Part shown: positions 47,501 to 57,300 of the stretch, piece after piece
Layout: each line of letters opens with the position of its first letter
Position numbering within the stretch: position 1 is the stretch's first letter
DNA from: Haematococcus lacustris
Lineage: Eukaryota > Chlorophyta > Chlorophyceae > Chlamydomonadales > Haematococcaceae
DNA: 64,000 nucleotides
Reading direction: 5' to 3'
NCBI GenBank assembly: GCA_030144725.1
Contig: JASKMD010000016.1
Coordinates: 1,207,793 to 1,271,792, forward strand
Made by a program: the position numbers and the translations under genes
Notes under the pieces: model-generated
Seen by the model: only the letters and a program-made list of their open reading frames with translations
Told to the model about the DNA's origin: nothing
Databases searched by the model: none

Positions 47501-48486
47501 CTGGACACCATGCATGAGCAGCTCAAGGCAGAGATGAAGGGCGTCATAGAGGAGATAGTGAAGACCAGTGTGGACAAGCTCACAGACCAACAGGTCAAGG
47601 TGAGGAGATGCGCCAATCCTTTGCATGCACATGTTCACATGCAAAAGGGCCAGCATGGGGCATCATGGGCCAGCAGCATCAGCAGCAGCAGCAGCAGCAG
47701 CAGCATGAGTTGCATGAGCTGGCATGTCAACGTGAGGATCATGCATCAGGTGACAGTGCTTCGCAATGCCATCACGCCCAGTGTGGCTGTGAAAGAGCAT
47801 GGTGGCAGGCTGCATGGCAACGCCTCACAGGCAGGCAGGCAGGCACCTGACAGGCCTTGGCGTCATGTGGCTGTGAAAGAGCTATGGAGCGCTGCACTCG
47901 ACCACTGATCAGCATTACATGGCATTTGCCTGTCGGCACGGCTGCACAACACATATCCAAAGCTTAAAAGTGTGAGAGCACGCCAAGTTGCTAAGGAGTA
48001 CTGGGCGCCAAGCTCTCATCACTTTGCATGGCATGGCTCCATGTGGCATGGCTCCATTTTGATGGCTGCTAATGGCTCCTGTGTGCTGCAGGACAAGGTT
48101 GGAGACGTGGTAAAGCACCAGGCGGTTGGCCAGCTGGAAAAACGTATGCACACAGCACTTGACGATGCCTTGGTAAGCAGCTGGGTAGCAGCTGGGTAGC
48201 AGCTGGGTAGCAGCTGGGTAGCAGCTGATGGTCTCAAGGTGTCCACCTTGTCCTTGCAACACTCTACCGAGGTGTCAGGTGCCAGGTACAGCACTCAGTG
48301 GAGCTTCACAAAGGTGCCAGGTTCAACACCCTGTGGGAGCTTTCTTTTGGGTGCAAGGGCCATCACCCTATGAACCTGCTCCGGCCTGCTGCACAGGAGA
48401 AGATCCTGGCACAAGTCAAAAAAGACATGCAACCAATGCAAGAGGAGTTGCGAGAACTGAAGAAGGCTAAGCCTGGAGGTCCTTGA
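23593..48486 (+). CDS. Giant coiled-coil protein, about 36 exons, about 2,011 residues, function unknown
   Basis: Exons: 23593-23719, 24292-24629, 24949-25128, 26092-26202, 26524-26634, 26937-27080, 27266-27388, 27615-27734, 28772-28871, 29197-29306, 29422-29535, 29991-30185, 30492-30581, 30980-31141, 31515-31637, 32078-32224, 32449-32508, 32863-34695, 35873-35929, 36147-36229, 36317-36407, 36752-36877, 37263-37322, 40262-40438, 41442-41524, 41727-41817, 42027-42152, 42626-42685, 43213-43389, 44406-44488, 44576-44666, 44906-45031, 46865-46987, 47477-47599, 48092-48172 and 48397-48486. They sum to 6,036 nt, one open frame. ATG sits in GCCATGGCC. After a Pro/Gly/Ser-rich head (about 150 residues) the protein is almost wholly Ala/Glu/Gln/Leu heptad-like coiled coil. 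An 18-residue repeat (QQHVEEQQAEGKASLAAL) occurs six to seven times in the 1.8-kb exon. The last third repeats a 179-codon exon cassette. The intron after 30185 has a GC donor. No family is recognised; a filamentous or scaffold role, for instance at basal body or cell cortex, is only a guess. Confidence 0.85.
25140..25550. repeat. G-rich GGGAGGGT/GGGTGGGC repeats in intron
   Basis: About 400 bp of imperfect GGGTGGGCGG and GGGGAGGGTA repeats following exon 24949-25128 of the coiled-coil gene, with G-quadruplex potential. No exon is apparent within. Confidence 0.85.
27985..28466 (-). mobile_element. Internally deleted Fanzor-like element (5' and 3' ends joined)
   Basis: Read on the minus strand, the element begins with the same leader as the fragments at 51.6 and 55.8 kb (gagtgatgtgg, gagtgacacactgg). 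It encodes a start-like peptide MPTKKWKSTAKQ, runs to GAGCTCACATCGCTGCTG, then switches directly to AATAGTGTAGGTGGTAGG. That is the 3' flank found after the stop codons at 49.28 and 55.09 kb. The whole nuclease-like coding region is missing. It sits in the coiled-coil gene intron between exons 27615-27734 and 28772-28871. It looks like a MITE-type deletion derivative of the family. Confidence 0.65.
34099..34446 (+). repeat. 54-bp coding minisatellite (18-residue coiled-coil repeat)
   Basis: Six to seven tandem 54-bp units inside coding exon 32863-34695, each encoding a version of QQHVEEQQAEGKASLAAL. Units differ at G/S/A-x-K and T/A positions. Eighteen residues equal one heptad plus one hendecad, so repeat-number changes keep the coiled coil in register. 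Confidence 0.9.
37455..37606. repeat. Imperfect palindrome of about 150 bp
   Basis: From ATAATGTC near 37456 to GACATTAT near 37600 the sequence folds back on itself. The arms contain AATAAC, TCGAGGC/TCTCGGC and GTAAACGTC motifs and meet with almost no loop. It lies in the enlarged intron between exons 37263-37322 and 40262-40438. Confidence 0.75.
37730..37878. repeat. About 30-bp tandem repeat (five copies)
   Basis: Five copies of a unit containing AAGGCTCGCACTTTTCCCG and GTAATTTTGACC, in the same intron as the palindrome. Confidence 0.85.
38525..39470. repeat. Satellite-like array, seven units of about 140-150 bp
   Basis: Units start around 38541, 38691, 38832, 38976, 39117, 39267 and 39409 and share GTGCATATGGCTGCTGCC and ATTGCCTAGGTA-type motifs. 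Two plus frames (38461-38973 and 38990-39655) stay open through it and read as a Cys-rich repeat of about 49 residues, but neither has an ATG. The array is inside the insertion that enlarges the coiled-coil intron and has no counterpart in the duplicated copy (42686-43212). Confidence 0.85.
45437..46470 (-). mobile_element. Complete short hAT-family transposon with 8-bp target duplication
   Basis: The element begins CAGTGTTT (45437) and ends AAACACTG (46470). It is flanked on both sides by GTGCATGG (45429-45436 and 46471-46478), the 8-bp target duplication typical of hAT elements. Subterminal regions carry repeated TTCATAGC/CATAGCG motifs, as transposase-binding sites would. It is 1,034 bp long with one minus-strand ORF (45581-46306). 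It sits in the coiled-coil gene intron between exons 44906-45031 and 46865-46987, next to the place where the last two exons of cassette copy 3 are missing. Confidence 0.9.
45581..46306 (-). CDS. Mini hAT protein: zinc finger plus hAT dimerisation domain, no catalytic core
   Basis: Intact 241-codon ORF starting ATG at 46304-46306. Residues about 26-45 (FQDSWLLQGDRALWLKDL) and the finger Cys57-x2-Cys60...His74-x5-His80 resemble the N-terminal zinc finger of ZNF862-like hAT proteins. Residues about 163-211 (YIKLAELALVMTPGSVEEQ, FSAMAYLKDDTRNRLQE) match the C-terminal hATC dimerisation motif, which normally reads LA-x3-L-P-x-S-x2-E-R-x-FS. The roughly 300-residue RNase H-like core that lies between these in a full transposase is absent, yet the frame is intact. 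It cannot transpose DNA itself. It may bind element ends or dimerise with a full-length transposase. Family call strong, function inferred. Confidence 0.82.
   Translation of the reverse strand: MAEGRARRGNSDGAYTQTRPHGNSNKFQDSWLLQGDRALWLKDLGLEAGCSIYKARCERCNKDFVSNLHTIKTHEATAGHKNCVERFKRQQSNKRQLVDAITTARHQRDDRRNVLLQVSMLCLPRELKRELISSSASSPAEQTTKLWRYLDGQPITKADISEYIKLAELALVMTPGSVEEQRMFSAMAYLKDDTRNRLQECHLNVCARVFSSKHFELDTFPFERAISKWLDDAAVRGRYRL
46612..46735. repeat. 18-bp GGGCTCAGGGCAAGGGCA repeat
   Basis: About five copies of an 18-bp unit in the intron before coiled-coil exon 46865-46987. Confidence 0.9.
47022..47220. repeat. (GGGCA/GGGCG)n pentamer array
   Basis: About 200 bp of GGGCA and GGGCG pentamers right after the donor of exon 46865-46987. 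It produces several spurious Ala/Pro/Gly/Arg frames. Confidence 0.95.
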
Positions 48487-48824
48487 GCGAACGCAGCTCA
48501 AGGCTGCCAGGGTCAAATAATAAACATTGTTAGGATTAGATAAGCACATCGTTATTAAGAGCCTCGTTGGGAGCCTCCTTGGCGACCCTGTTTCAGACCA
48601 TGGCCTCTTTGTGACATATTTCATCATGTACCTCGCATGCAAGCGCTGACAACTGTCAAGTTGCCAGCAAATCTTCTATGGGTTTCTTACTACTCAAGTG
48701 TTCAGAATCCTTACATCTGTGATGACCTGCCAGGCTTTCAACTTGGGCGCATGCATGATACTGTCGTTTCGTGCAAATTTAACCATTCTTCATCATACAC
48801 ATTGGACGTGCAACCCATAGCGCA

Positions 48825-49410
48825 AGCCAGCAGCGTCAGAGCCAGGGCCCAGCACTCCCCTGCCAGCCAAGCGCAGCAAGCGCACTGAGGCTGAGCAGGC
48901 AGCTGAGCCCAAACAGCCCACCAGGGGCAAAGGCAAGGGCAAGGCTGCTAAAGCCAAGCCAGCACCACAGCCAAGCAGGTGGCTGGACCGAGACTGCATT
49001 GCAGCATTGAACATGCAGCGCATTGGGGAGAGCAGGTGGCGCCCGCTGGAGCTGTGCTACTGGCCAGAGAAGGGGAAGCTGCCAGCTAAGGGCAAGGAGT
49101 ACCCAGGCCTGAAATACAAGCGGCTGCGAGACAAGCCACCCAAGGCCCAGCAGCAGCAGCAGCAGCAGCAGTAGCCTGCAGTGGCACAGTAATGTGGTGC
49201 CCCCTATCTTGAGCTGTCACAAGCTTACAATAAGTGCATGGGTGTCATGCCAACTCTACATTATAGCCCTCTGGGTCAGGCAATAGTGTAGGTGGTAGGC
49301 GACCATGCCCATGTGTATGCCATGTGTATGCCATGTGCATGCCATGTGCATGGGAACTCCACACAGACAAAAGCACTGTTTTGTGGTGGTCCACGCTTAG
49401 TGTTCCACGG
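48825..49410 (+). pseudogene. 5'-truncated Fanzor-like gene, C-terminal copy 1
   Basis: Plus-strand frame with PAKRSKRTEAEQAAEP, a Lys/Gly-rich linker, RWLDRDCIAALNMQRIGESR, WRPLELCYWPEKGKLPAKGK and YKRLRDKPPKAQ, then a Gln tract and a stop (about 49172). The following 3' flank, to about 49400, is shared with copy 2 (about 55000-55205). The copy is truncated at its 5' end near 48830. The 17-bp GTGCAACCCATAGCGCA occurs at 48808-48824 and again at 49655-49671. WLDRD-x-x-AALNMQR resembles the last RuvC motif of TnpB/Fanzor proteins. Confidence 0.55.
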
Positions 49411-50571
49411 CAATGAAGGTGCTGGCAAATGTTCAGTACTGGGAACCCACTCTATGAAATCTGTGTTCAGAGCTTGGAAAGCTTGATGCGCAGCACAATG
49501 TACCGACCTACAAACAATTCAGACAGTGGCTCTGCGACCAAAACGTCCAGCGATGTTATCTTGCTCGCCTGGCCTAGCCAGGTGAAGCTGAGATGCAAGG
49601 GCTTACATTTCACGTTTTTCGTCATATTTATACATCAGACTATCAATAATGAAAGTGCAACCCATAGCGCACTCTATAGCAACACGTCCTTATCCAGGGC
49701 TATAAAGAATTCTCTAGCATGCAAAACGGTGAACATACGCGTTACACGCACATCACGACAATCCCTTGCCCCCTTCACTTCGCTGCTTTGTGTGATGCAC
49801 CATTGTGCTGGCTCCTTTGCCAGGCCTTATGGTGGACACAGCATGGAGCAGCAGCAAAGACATACCTGGCTTGACTGATTCAGTTTTGCAGTGCTAGTGT
49901 GATAAATGCATGCATGAGAAAGAGGACACCCCCGGGGCGTCATGTACTCACTAAGGTACTACGAAGGCCACCAACAGGCAGCAAGGTCATATGTGTGATA
50001 TGGGTCGGGCGCTTGACTGTTCATGTGTGCTCCAGCCAAGCATGAATCTCTGGCTCTGTCTCTCGCTGTCCTCCCCCTACACATAAGCACCATCAGCTGC
50101 TCAAGCAGGCACCCAGGCCAGCAGCCGGCCCTGAGGCAGCCAGGTGCAGCCGTGCAGGGCCACAATACATGCTCAACATGTGCTCAGCACAGGCAAAGCC
50201 CTGCTTCTGCTTTGCTGCTACTCACATGCACCTCATTACCATCATATGCCCAGGCAGCCAAACGGGCTTGGACTCAAGATCAAGGCTGGCAGCTGCACAG
50301 GCTGCCACCACGAGTGTGTAAGACCGTCATCATGGTCACTCACTCAGTCACCATCGCCAGGCAGAGGGGGAGACATGATACAGGCAGGGCAGGCATGGGG
50401 CATGATGCACACCCAGTTTGTAGCCTAAACAGGCAGCCAAGGACTGGCCAGCAGCTAGGAGGTCAAGGGTGGAGGCTGAAGGTTGGGCTCATCAGGGCTG
50501 GCCCTAGATACAAGGTGGCGGCAGACAATCGTGTTCACGCACTGCGGGCTGGCTGGCTGGCTGTCCAGGGC
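49411..50571. other. Intergenic stretch without recognised gene
   Basis: Between the Fanzor-like 3' fragment and the possible end of the receptor gene. No conserved protein is seen on either strand. Plus frames at 49429-49878 and 50023-50919 are open but show no motif; the latter overlaps GC-rich sequence better explained by the minus strand. Confidence 0.4.
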
Positions 50572-50830
50572 TCAGTCCTCATGGAAGTCCTTGACCGCAT
50601 CCACTGCAGGCACAGCCCGGGAGCCGGCGCCCTGGACGCCCTCACCCACCCCAGCACACAGGACAGCCCCGGCTGCAGCCGGCGCACGGGGGGAGGGCTG
50701 CCGCGGTTCAGGGCGCCAGGCTGGAGGGGTGGGCTGGATGGCTGGCTGCAGGACGTCGGTGGCAGCAAGGGGTGCCTGGCTTGCCTGCTGCCGTGTTGTG
50801 TCAGCAGGAGTGCCAGTGCCCACACCACCT
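50572..50830 (-). CDS. Possible alternative 3' exon of the glutamate receptor-like gene
   Basis: A minus frame, after an acceptor (gactgcag) near 50830, reads a Thr/Pro/Ala-rich segment ending AVDAVKDFHED and a stop at 50572-50574. The preceding receptor exon has a strong GTGAGT donor just before its own stop (near 51321), so splicing into sequence here is possible. The phases do not match directly, so an extra exon would be needed. Composition looks like a disordered cytoplasmic tail. Confidence 0.25.
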
Positions 50831-51318
50831 GCAGTCAGCACACACGGCATGGCATGCATGAGCCCAAGTTGGCCTGCAGCTGCAGCTCCTGGTCTTGCCA
50901 CAGGGCACTGTGCCCCTGACTAAACACTGGCCATGCCATCAGCTGCCGCCAGCAAGTGTGCAGACTTGCAGCCGAGCCAGGCAGCTGTGGTGCTGCCGCC
51001 TCACCTTCAGCCCCGGACCCACAAGGGTACAGGGCAGGGGTGTCGGGAGGGAGAGACACGCGCACACTCGTCAGGGTCGTGTCCTTGCCTGGTTGGCTCC
51101 TGCACACAGCCCAACAGAGTCGGGCCTTGGTGACTAACACGCAGGGCTTGCATCTACTTGCAGCAGCCAACCACCAACTACCATGGCACACAAAGGAGTG
51201 GTGGTGTGGGGGCCTTGATGCATGCATGCTGAAGCAAGATTTGTTGGGGACCGCAAGGTCATAGGGTCAGGTACTTGCACTCTAGAATACGTAAACTTCC
51301 ACCTGAACGGGCTTGCAC

Positions 51319-54300
51319 TCACTTCCTTGGCTTGGTTGGGGAGTAGGCAGAGCTGCATGTCCCTGACACCACAGTGCTGATGACGTCCAGTCGTTGCTCA
51401 ATGGCGCAGTACATGCGCTGCATGCGTGTGTCCATCAGCTTAACGTGCCCCTCCAGCACCTACAGAGCAGGCTGGTCTTTGGAGGTGGCCTTGGCATCAA
51501 AATGTGAGCAGCGGCGCTGCAGAGGGCATCACCCATGCGCCGCTGTTCAAAGGGCCTGATGCTCTTTAATGCCCTTAAACCCTTTGGAGGTGCCCTTTAT
51601 AGGTGCAAGAGTGATGTGGCGGAGTGACACACTGGTATGAGCAGGTTTGAGCTGGTAGCTGGTATGAGCCCAGTGGCGCAATGCCTCCGAAGAAGCGGAA
51701 GAACACCGCCAAGCAAGCCCACGAAAACAAGGTCAGTCGTGGCTGTGCTGTGCTGTGAGCATCGCGCGGGATGCCATGTGAGGTCACCTTGCTATTGCTA
51801 TTGCTGGTGCTTGCCTGTTATCCGAGCTAGTCAAGCTGCAGGCTACCCCACACCACTGCATGCTGCATGCAGGCGAGCACCTACAATGAGCTGGGGCCGG
51901 CACTAGGGGTAAGCTACACGAAGCTAAGGCCCGCAGGATGCCCAGCAAGGTAACGTGAGCTCTACAGCTGCACTGCCGTCAGGGTTGCCAGTCACATAGC
52001 TGCCAAGATATGGCTTGTGTTTGCTTGTGTTTGCAGAGTATTGCTTGTGTTTGCTTGTGTTTGCAGAGTATTGGTCTATGGCTATGGTCTGGTCTGTGTC
52101 TATGGCTTGTGTTTGCAGAGTATCGGTCGCAGAGCGAGCAGAGTGAGACAGGCGTGGCAGAAGCTGGGGTGAGGGTGGGACCCACGTGTCCCAGCTTAGG
52201 TGCTTGTCAATGGACCTCACCTCCATGGTGTTTGTCAACAAAACTTACCTCCATGGCCTCTTCGGCAGTGCTGGCTTCAGCGACACTGAGCCATCCAAGT
52301 TCCGGGTTGGTCATGGCAAACGACTTTGAGCGCCCCTGGATGCTCCCAGAGCTGGAGCGTCCCTGGCATTGAGGCAAACATGGGCAAAAGTAGGCAGGTG
52401 CCCATGTCAAATGCACGCAACAGCACATGTTTGGGTGCAGCATGCTCGACATGCATCGCGTGCATGGCAGCTTGAGGGGCAGTAGAAGCGTTGGGGGTTG
52501 TCTGGGGAGGGTGTGGCAGGCCCTACCATGCCGCTGCCGTCATTTGAGACCCGGGTCTCAAATAGAGCTGCTTTCTCCTCCTGGGCCAGCTGGTACCTGC
52601 ACCGGTGTTGGCAGAGTGTTGAGAGAGGCAAGGCAACCTGGATGAATGCAGAGGCAAGGCAACCTGGATGAATGCAGAGAAGACTCAGGCAGCAATGAAA
52701 GACATGAAAAACTCAGACACAAAGCGACCCAGACATGAATGCCAGGTGATAAAAAGGCAGCCTCGGGCTTTACAACACTTATGTCTGTCATGCCTCTGTC
52801 ATGACTGACAGCTTTACCCACATAGAGCGTGGGGGTGCAAGGGAGGGCCCATTTGCCATAGAGGCACTGCCATGCTTACTGCATAGGGGGATGAAGGACA
52901 GTGCAGCTGCCGCCACTGACCTGCCCCACAGCCATGCAGCAATGTTGCATGCAAAGCCGGCAGCAGTAGTGGCGCCAAGGAATATCCAGAGGCCAGCCAC
53001 CTGGGGGTGCAGAGGGGAGGGTGCATGGCTGGATGGGCTGGCAGGCGGGCAGGCTGGCGGGCGGGCGGGCGGGCGGGCAGGCGGGCGGGCGGGCGGGCGG
53101 GCGGGCGGGCGGGCGGGCGGGCGGGCGGGCGGGCGGGCGGGCGGGCGGGCGGGCGGGCGGGCGGGCGGGCGGGCGGGCGGGCGGGCGGGCGGGCGGGCGG
53201 GCGGGCGGGCGGGCGGGCGGGCGGGCGGGCGGGCGGGCGGGCGGGCGGGCGGGCGGGCGGGCGGGCGGGCGGGCGGGCGGGCGGGCGGGCGGGCACCTTG
53301 GGGATGGAGATGACAGATGTGGCCAGAGCTGAGGCGTCCTTCACGCAATTGCTGACAGGGGTAAGGTATTCAGCCCTGTAGCCGCACAAACAAGCACACA
53401 GGGCAGCAGCGCAACACCACCCATTACAGTTCAACTGCCAATGCTGGTGTTGATGCTACCAGTGCTGCTGGCACGCCACAACACTAGCAGCACTGACAGG
53501 CCTACTGAAGTGTGCGTCACCCCTGCCATCACTGTTCCTTGCCATTGCTGCCTTTGCTCTTCCAAGACCGCCAGACCTGAGCCTTTTCTTTACGCCCATC
53601 TCCTCCATGAAGATCAGCGCCTCCTCCCAAGCGCTGATGTAGTTCTGCAACGTGTCACAAAAGCCGCTGAGCACAAAAGCAGCTGGGCACAAAAGCAGCT
53701 GGGCACAAAAGCAGCCGGGCACAAAAGCAGCTGGGCACAAAATCAGCTGGGCACAAAAGCAGCCGGGCACAGAAGCAGCTGGGCGCAAAAGTATTGGCAC
53801 GAGCACATGGCTGTCACGCCGCGCATGTGTGTCACTCGCTGAGGCAATGAGACCGGCAGGGTGTTCTGAGTAGGAGTGCTAAGTAGCTCAGCCACCCAAC
53901 ACAAGATACAAAAAGGGGTGGAGAACCATGTGCATGCCACAGCGCTGACAGTGGTGTCGAAATAGCAGCAGCAAGCTCAGCCGGCACCTCCTTGGTGGCC
54001 AACCTGAAGCACATCACCGTCACCCTGGCCACCTGGGATGCGGTGTGGGAGGTGTCCCTGGACCCCAAGTGGGTACGGCAGCGGCTGCGGCTCTACGAAG
54101 CCCAGGACCGTGCGCTGGAGCAGTTCTTCAAGAGGGTGAAGGTGGGTGGGAAGGTTATGTACTGAGCCTTGGTGCATGACGCCTTGGGCATGAAGCCATG
54201 GTGCCACCATGTCAGCCACCCTGCGTGCCTTGTGTGCATGGCTGCAGTTGGAGGAGATGGCGGAGGTGGCCATGCAGCGCCATGGGCGTGCCAAGCAGCT

Positions 54301-57300
54301 GGTGGTGTTCTTTGGTGCAACTACCATTGGCACCAGGGGAGGTTGGGGTGCTGATGCGGTGCTGCGGGCCTGCTGCAAGGTGGTGTGCAGGCCCAGGGGC
54401 ACAGACCAGCGGCGGGGCAGGGTGGTGCTAGTGGATGAGCACCGCACCAGCCGGGTCAGCTCCGCAGTGATTGGCCAGCAGCCCTGTGAGAGCCGGCTAA
54501 GCAAACGCAGGGCCACCAGGCCTGCAGACTGGAGGCCCACAGCAGGGCAGGTGAAACAGCGCTTGCTGCGCCCAGCCTGGAGCCAGCAGCGTGACCAGCC
54601 AGTGCAGGGCCTGATGTGGTGCCCTGCAGTGGCCCCACGCAAGCCCCCACAGGCCCCATGCAGCAGCCAGCAGCCTCAGAGCCTTTGCCCAGCACTTTCC
54701 TGCCAGCCAAGCGCAGCAAGCGCACTAAGGCTGAGCAGGCAGCTGAGCCCAGCCAGCCTACCAGGGGCAAAGCAAGCACCACAGCCAGGCAGGTGGCTGG
54801 ACCGAGACTGCAATGCAGCATTGAACATGCAGCGCATTGGGGAGAGCAGGTGGCGCCCGCTGGAGCTGTGCTACTGGCCAGAGCAGGGAGCTTTGCCAGC
54901 CAAGGGCAAGGAGTACCCAGGCCTGGGGTACAAGCGGCTGCGAGACAAGCCACCCAAGGCCCAGCAGCAGCAGCAGCAGCCTGTTGTGGCACAGTAATGT
55001 GGTGCCCCCTATCTTGAGCTGTCACAAGCTTACAATTAGTGCATGTTTGTCATGCCAACTATGCATCATAGCCCTCTGGGTCAGGCAATAATGTAGGTGG
55101 TAGGCGACCATGCCCATGTGTATACCATGTGCATGCCATGTGCATGGAAACTCCACGCAGACAAAAACACAGTTTTGTTGTGGTCCACGCTTAGTGGTCC
55201 ACGGCATTGAAGGCCCTAGTGAGGGCCAAGGTGCTGAGCCTGTCCAGAGCCTTCTCGCTTGTTACCAAGGCCTACCCTGACCCACAGTGGCCACCCGCCA
55301 TTACCTTAGGGTCTCTGGCATACCCCTGACCTCAGCGGCCCCCCGGCGTCTTTACCAGGACAGGGACAACAATGTGGCGCTGAACATTGGGCGTGGTGAG
55401 GAGAGGCGGTGCCCTCCTGACATTGTGTTGGTGGCTTGGCCATGAGGGCACTGTGGCATCCAGTTCATACCAGCAGTCGAGCAAGCAACTGCACTGCCGG
55501 CCATTCAAGCTACAGTGCTGATGAGCTTCTACGTTGGGTAAGGTATTGTGCTGCTAATGTGTAATGTAGCCATGCGATTGTTTGGTGCCCACGTGCAATG
55601 TCCATGCACCAAGTCAGCGAGGGTCAGGAGGCGTTTTAACATTCAGCTGAAGTACCCTGCTTCAGGGTTCCCTCAAACCTCAAAGTGCTCTTACCAAGCT
55701 TGTTCCATTTGTAAAGGCGAACGCATCATCGTATGGCTTGTAAGGGATGCCAGCCTGCGTGCATTCAGTGCGGCAGGTGTGTTGTCTTGATGGAACTGGC
55801 TGATGCTGAGCCTGTCCTGATATTCATTGTCGATGCCTGCCTCCTGGAGGTGCGAGAGTGATGTGGCGGAGTGACACACTGGTATGAGCAGGTATGAGCT
55901 GGTAGCTGGTATGAGCCTAGTGGCGCAATGCCTCCGAAGAAGCGGAAGAGCACCGACAAGCAAGAGCCACGCCCAACTAAAATCAAGGTTCATTGTGGTG
56001 TGGTCCACTCCTACTGTGCTGTGCTGTGAGCTTTACCCTGTGTGAGCTCACATCGCTGCTGTTCTTGCCAGCGCAGGTCCTCGCACGCCTCAAGGCTAGC
56101 AACATGAGGAGCGGAGGGAGGGATGGAAGACCCAACATCGCCAGGCACGCACGGGGCCGCATACCGTCCCCGTGAGCGGCTGCTAAGCCTTTTCTCCTGA
56201 CACAAGGAGCAGCCTGACCTCAGCCTGGTCACTGCTAGACAGTAGCCTCAGTTAAGGGTGTGACCTGACATTCTATCTCGAGAGCCCAGGGCCGCTGCTG
56301 AGCCTCACACATGGGATGCATGGCACTTCCCGGGTGCACATGGACGCTAAGGTCTCATCATCACTGCCTTGATACGGCTATCACATGGCATGACATGGGA
56401 GTGATATGGCGATGGCATGGCCTAACATGGCAATGACATGGCGACTGCATGGCAATGACATGGCAATGACATGACAACGTCATGGCAATGACATGGCGAC
56501 TGCATGGTAATGGCATGGCATTGCCAGCGCAGGTAATCACACGCAATTTCAAGGCATGACATGGCAATGATGATGTCAGGTCTACGGCCAGGTCTGCAGT
56601 AATAGTAGGTCAGGCTTACATTGAGGCCACGCATGTCAAAAGCTAGGGCACCAAAGTGGCAAGGTCTTATGGTGTGCATGGGTGTGGGTGCTTGAACACC
56701 TTGAGCACCAGCTTGCTCAGCCAAGGGGGTATCCTCAAAGATGAGGGCGTCCAGGGTGCCATTGCGCAGCATCTGCAACATTTGGGCCTCATCCTGTGGA
56801 CAACAGGGCAGCCCAGCGGGGAGCATTGAATGCCTGGAATGTACAGCCATGCGGACTGTGCTCAGCTCTGTGATTTGACACTTGCTTCAGACGCAAGCGA
56901 TGTACATCTGATACTGCAGCCTACTCGCCAGCTGTGGTGAGCCCTGTTGAGCTTTTGTTCAAGCCCTAGCTAGAGGAAAGCGATGGCTATCATGGCCTAA
57001 TCTCTAGCCAAGAGAGAAGAAAGTAAACAGCACAAGCACATTGCGCCTGGCCCTGGAGCTGGTGAGCATGAAGTTGAACATCATGGCATACAGACATGCC
57101 CAGCCTCCTTACCGCTCTGCATGTGATAGCAGCACCCTTACACTCATAGAGGCGGCATTCCCTCTCCTCTCTCCCACTCCTTTCCTTCCTCTCCTCCCTC
57201 TCCACTCCCTCCTTCTACATCCCACTCCTCCCTCTCCTCCCTCTCCTCCTTCTCCCTTCCTCTCCTCCCACTCCTCCTTCTCCCTTCATCTTCTCCCACT

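Noticed and set aside
46957..47616. 219-codon minus frame rich in Pro, Ala and Leu
   Set aside because: It is the complement of a GGGCA pentamer array and runs antisense across real coiled-coil exons.
52788..53434. Pro-Ala-Arg and Gly-Arg-Ala ORFs of up to 206 codons
   Set aside because: They translate the GGGC microsatellite. Only their edges (the M4 and pre-M4 exons of the receptor) are genuine coding sequence.
56990..57110. Hydrophobic minus segment (YAMMFNFMLTSS..., FTFFSL) as the M3 helix of the receptor
   Set aside because: It lies after the start of S2 in gene order, whereas M3 must precede S2; the true M3 pieces are at 59402-59595 and 59056-59103.
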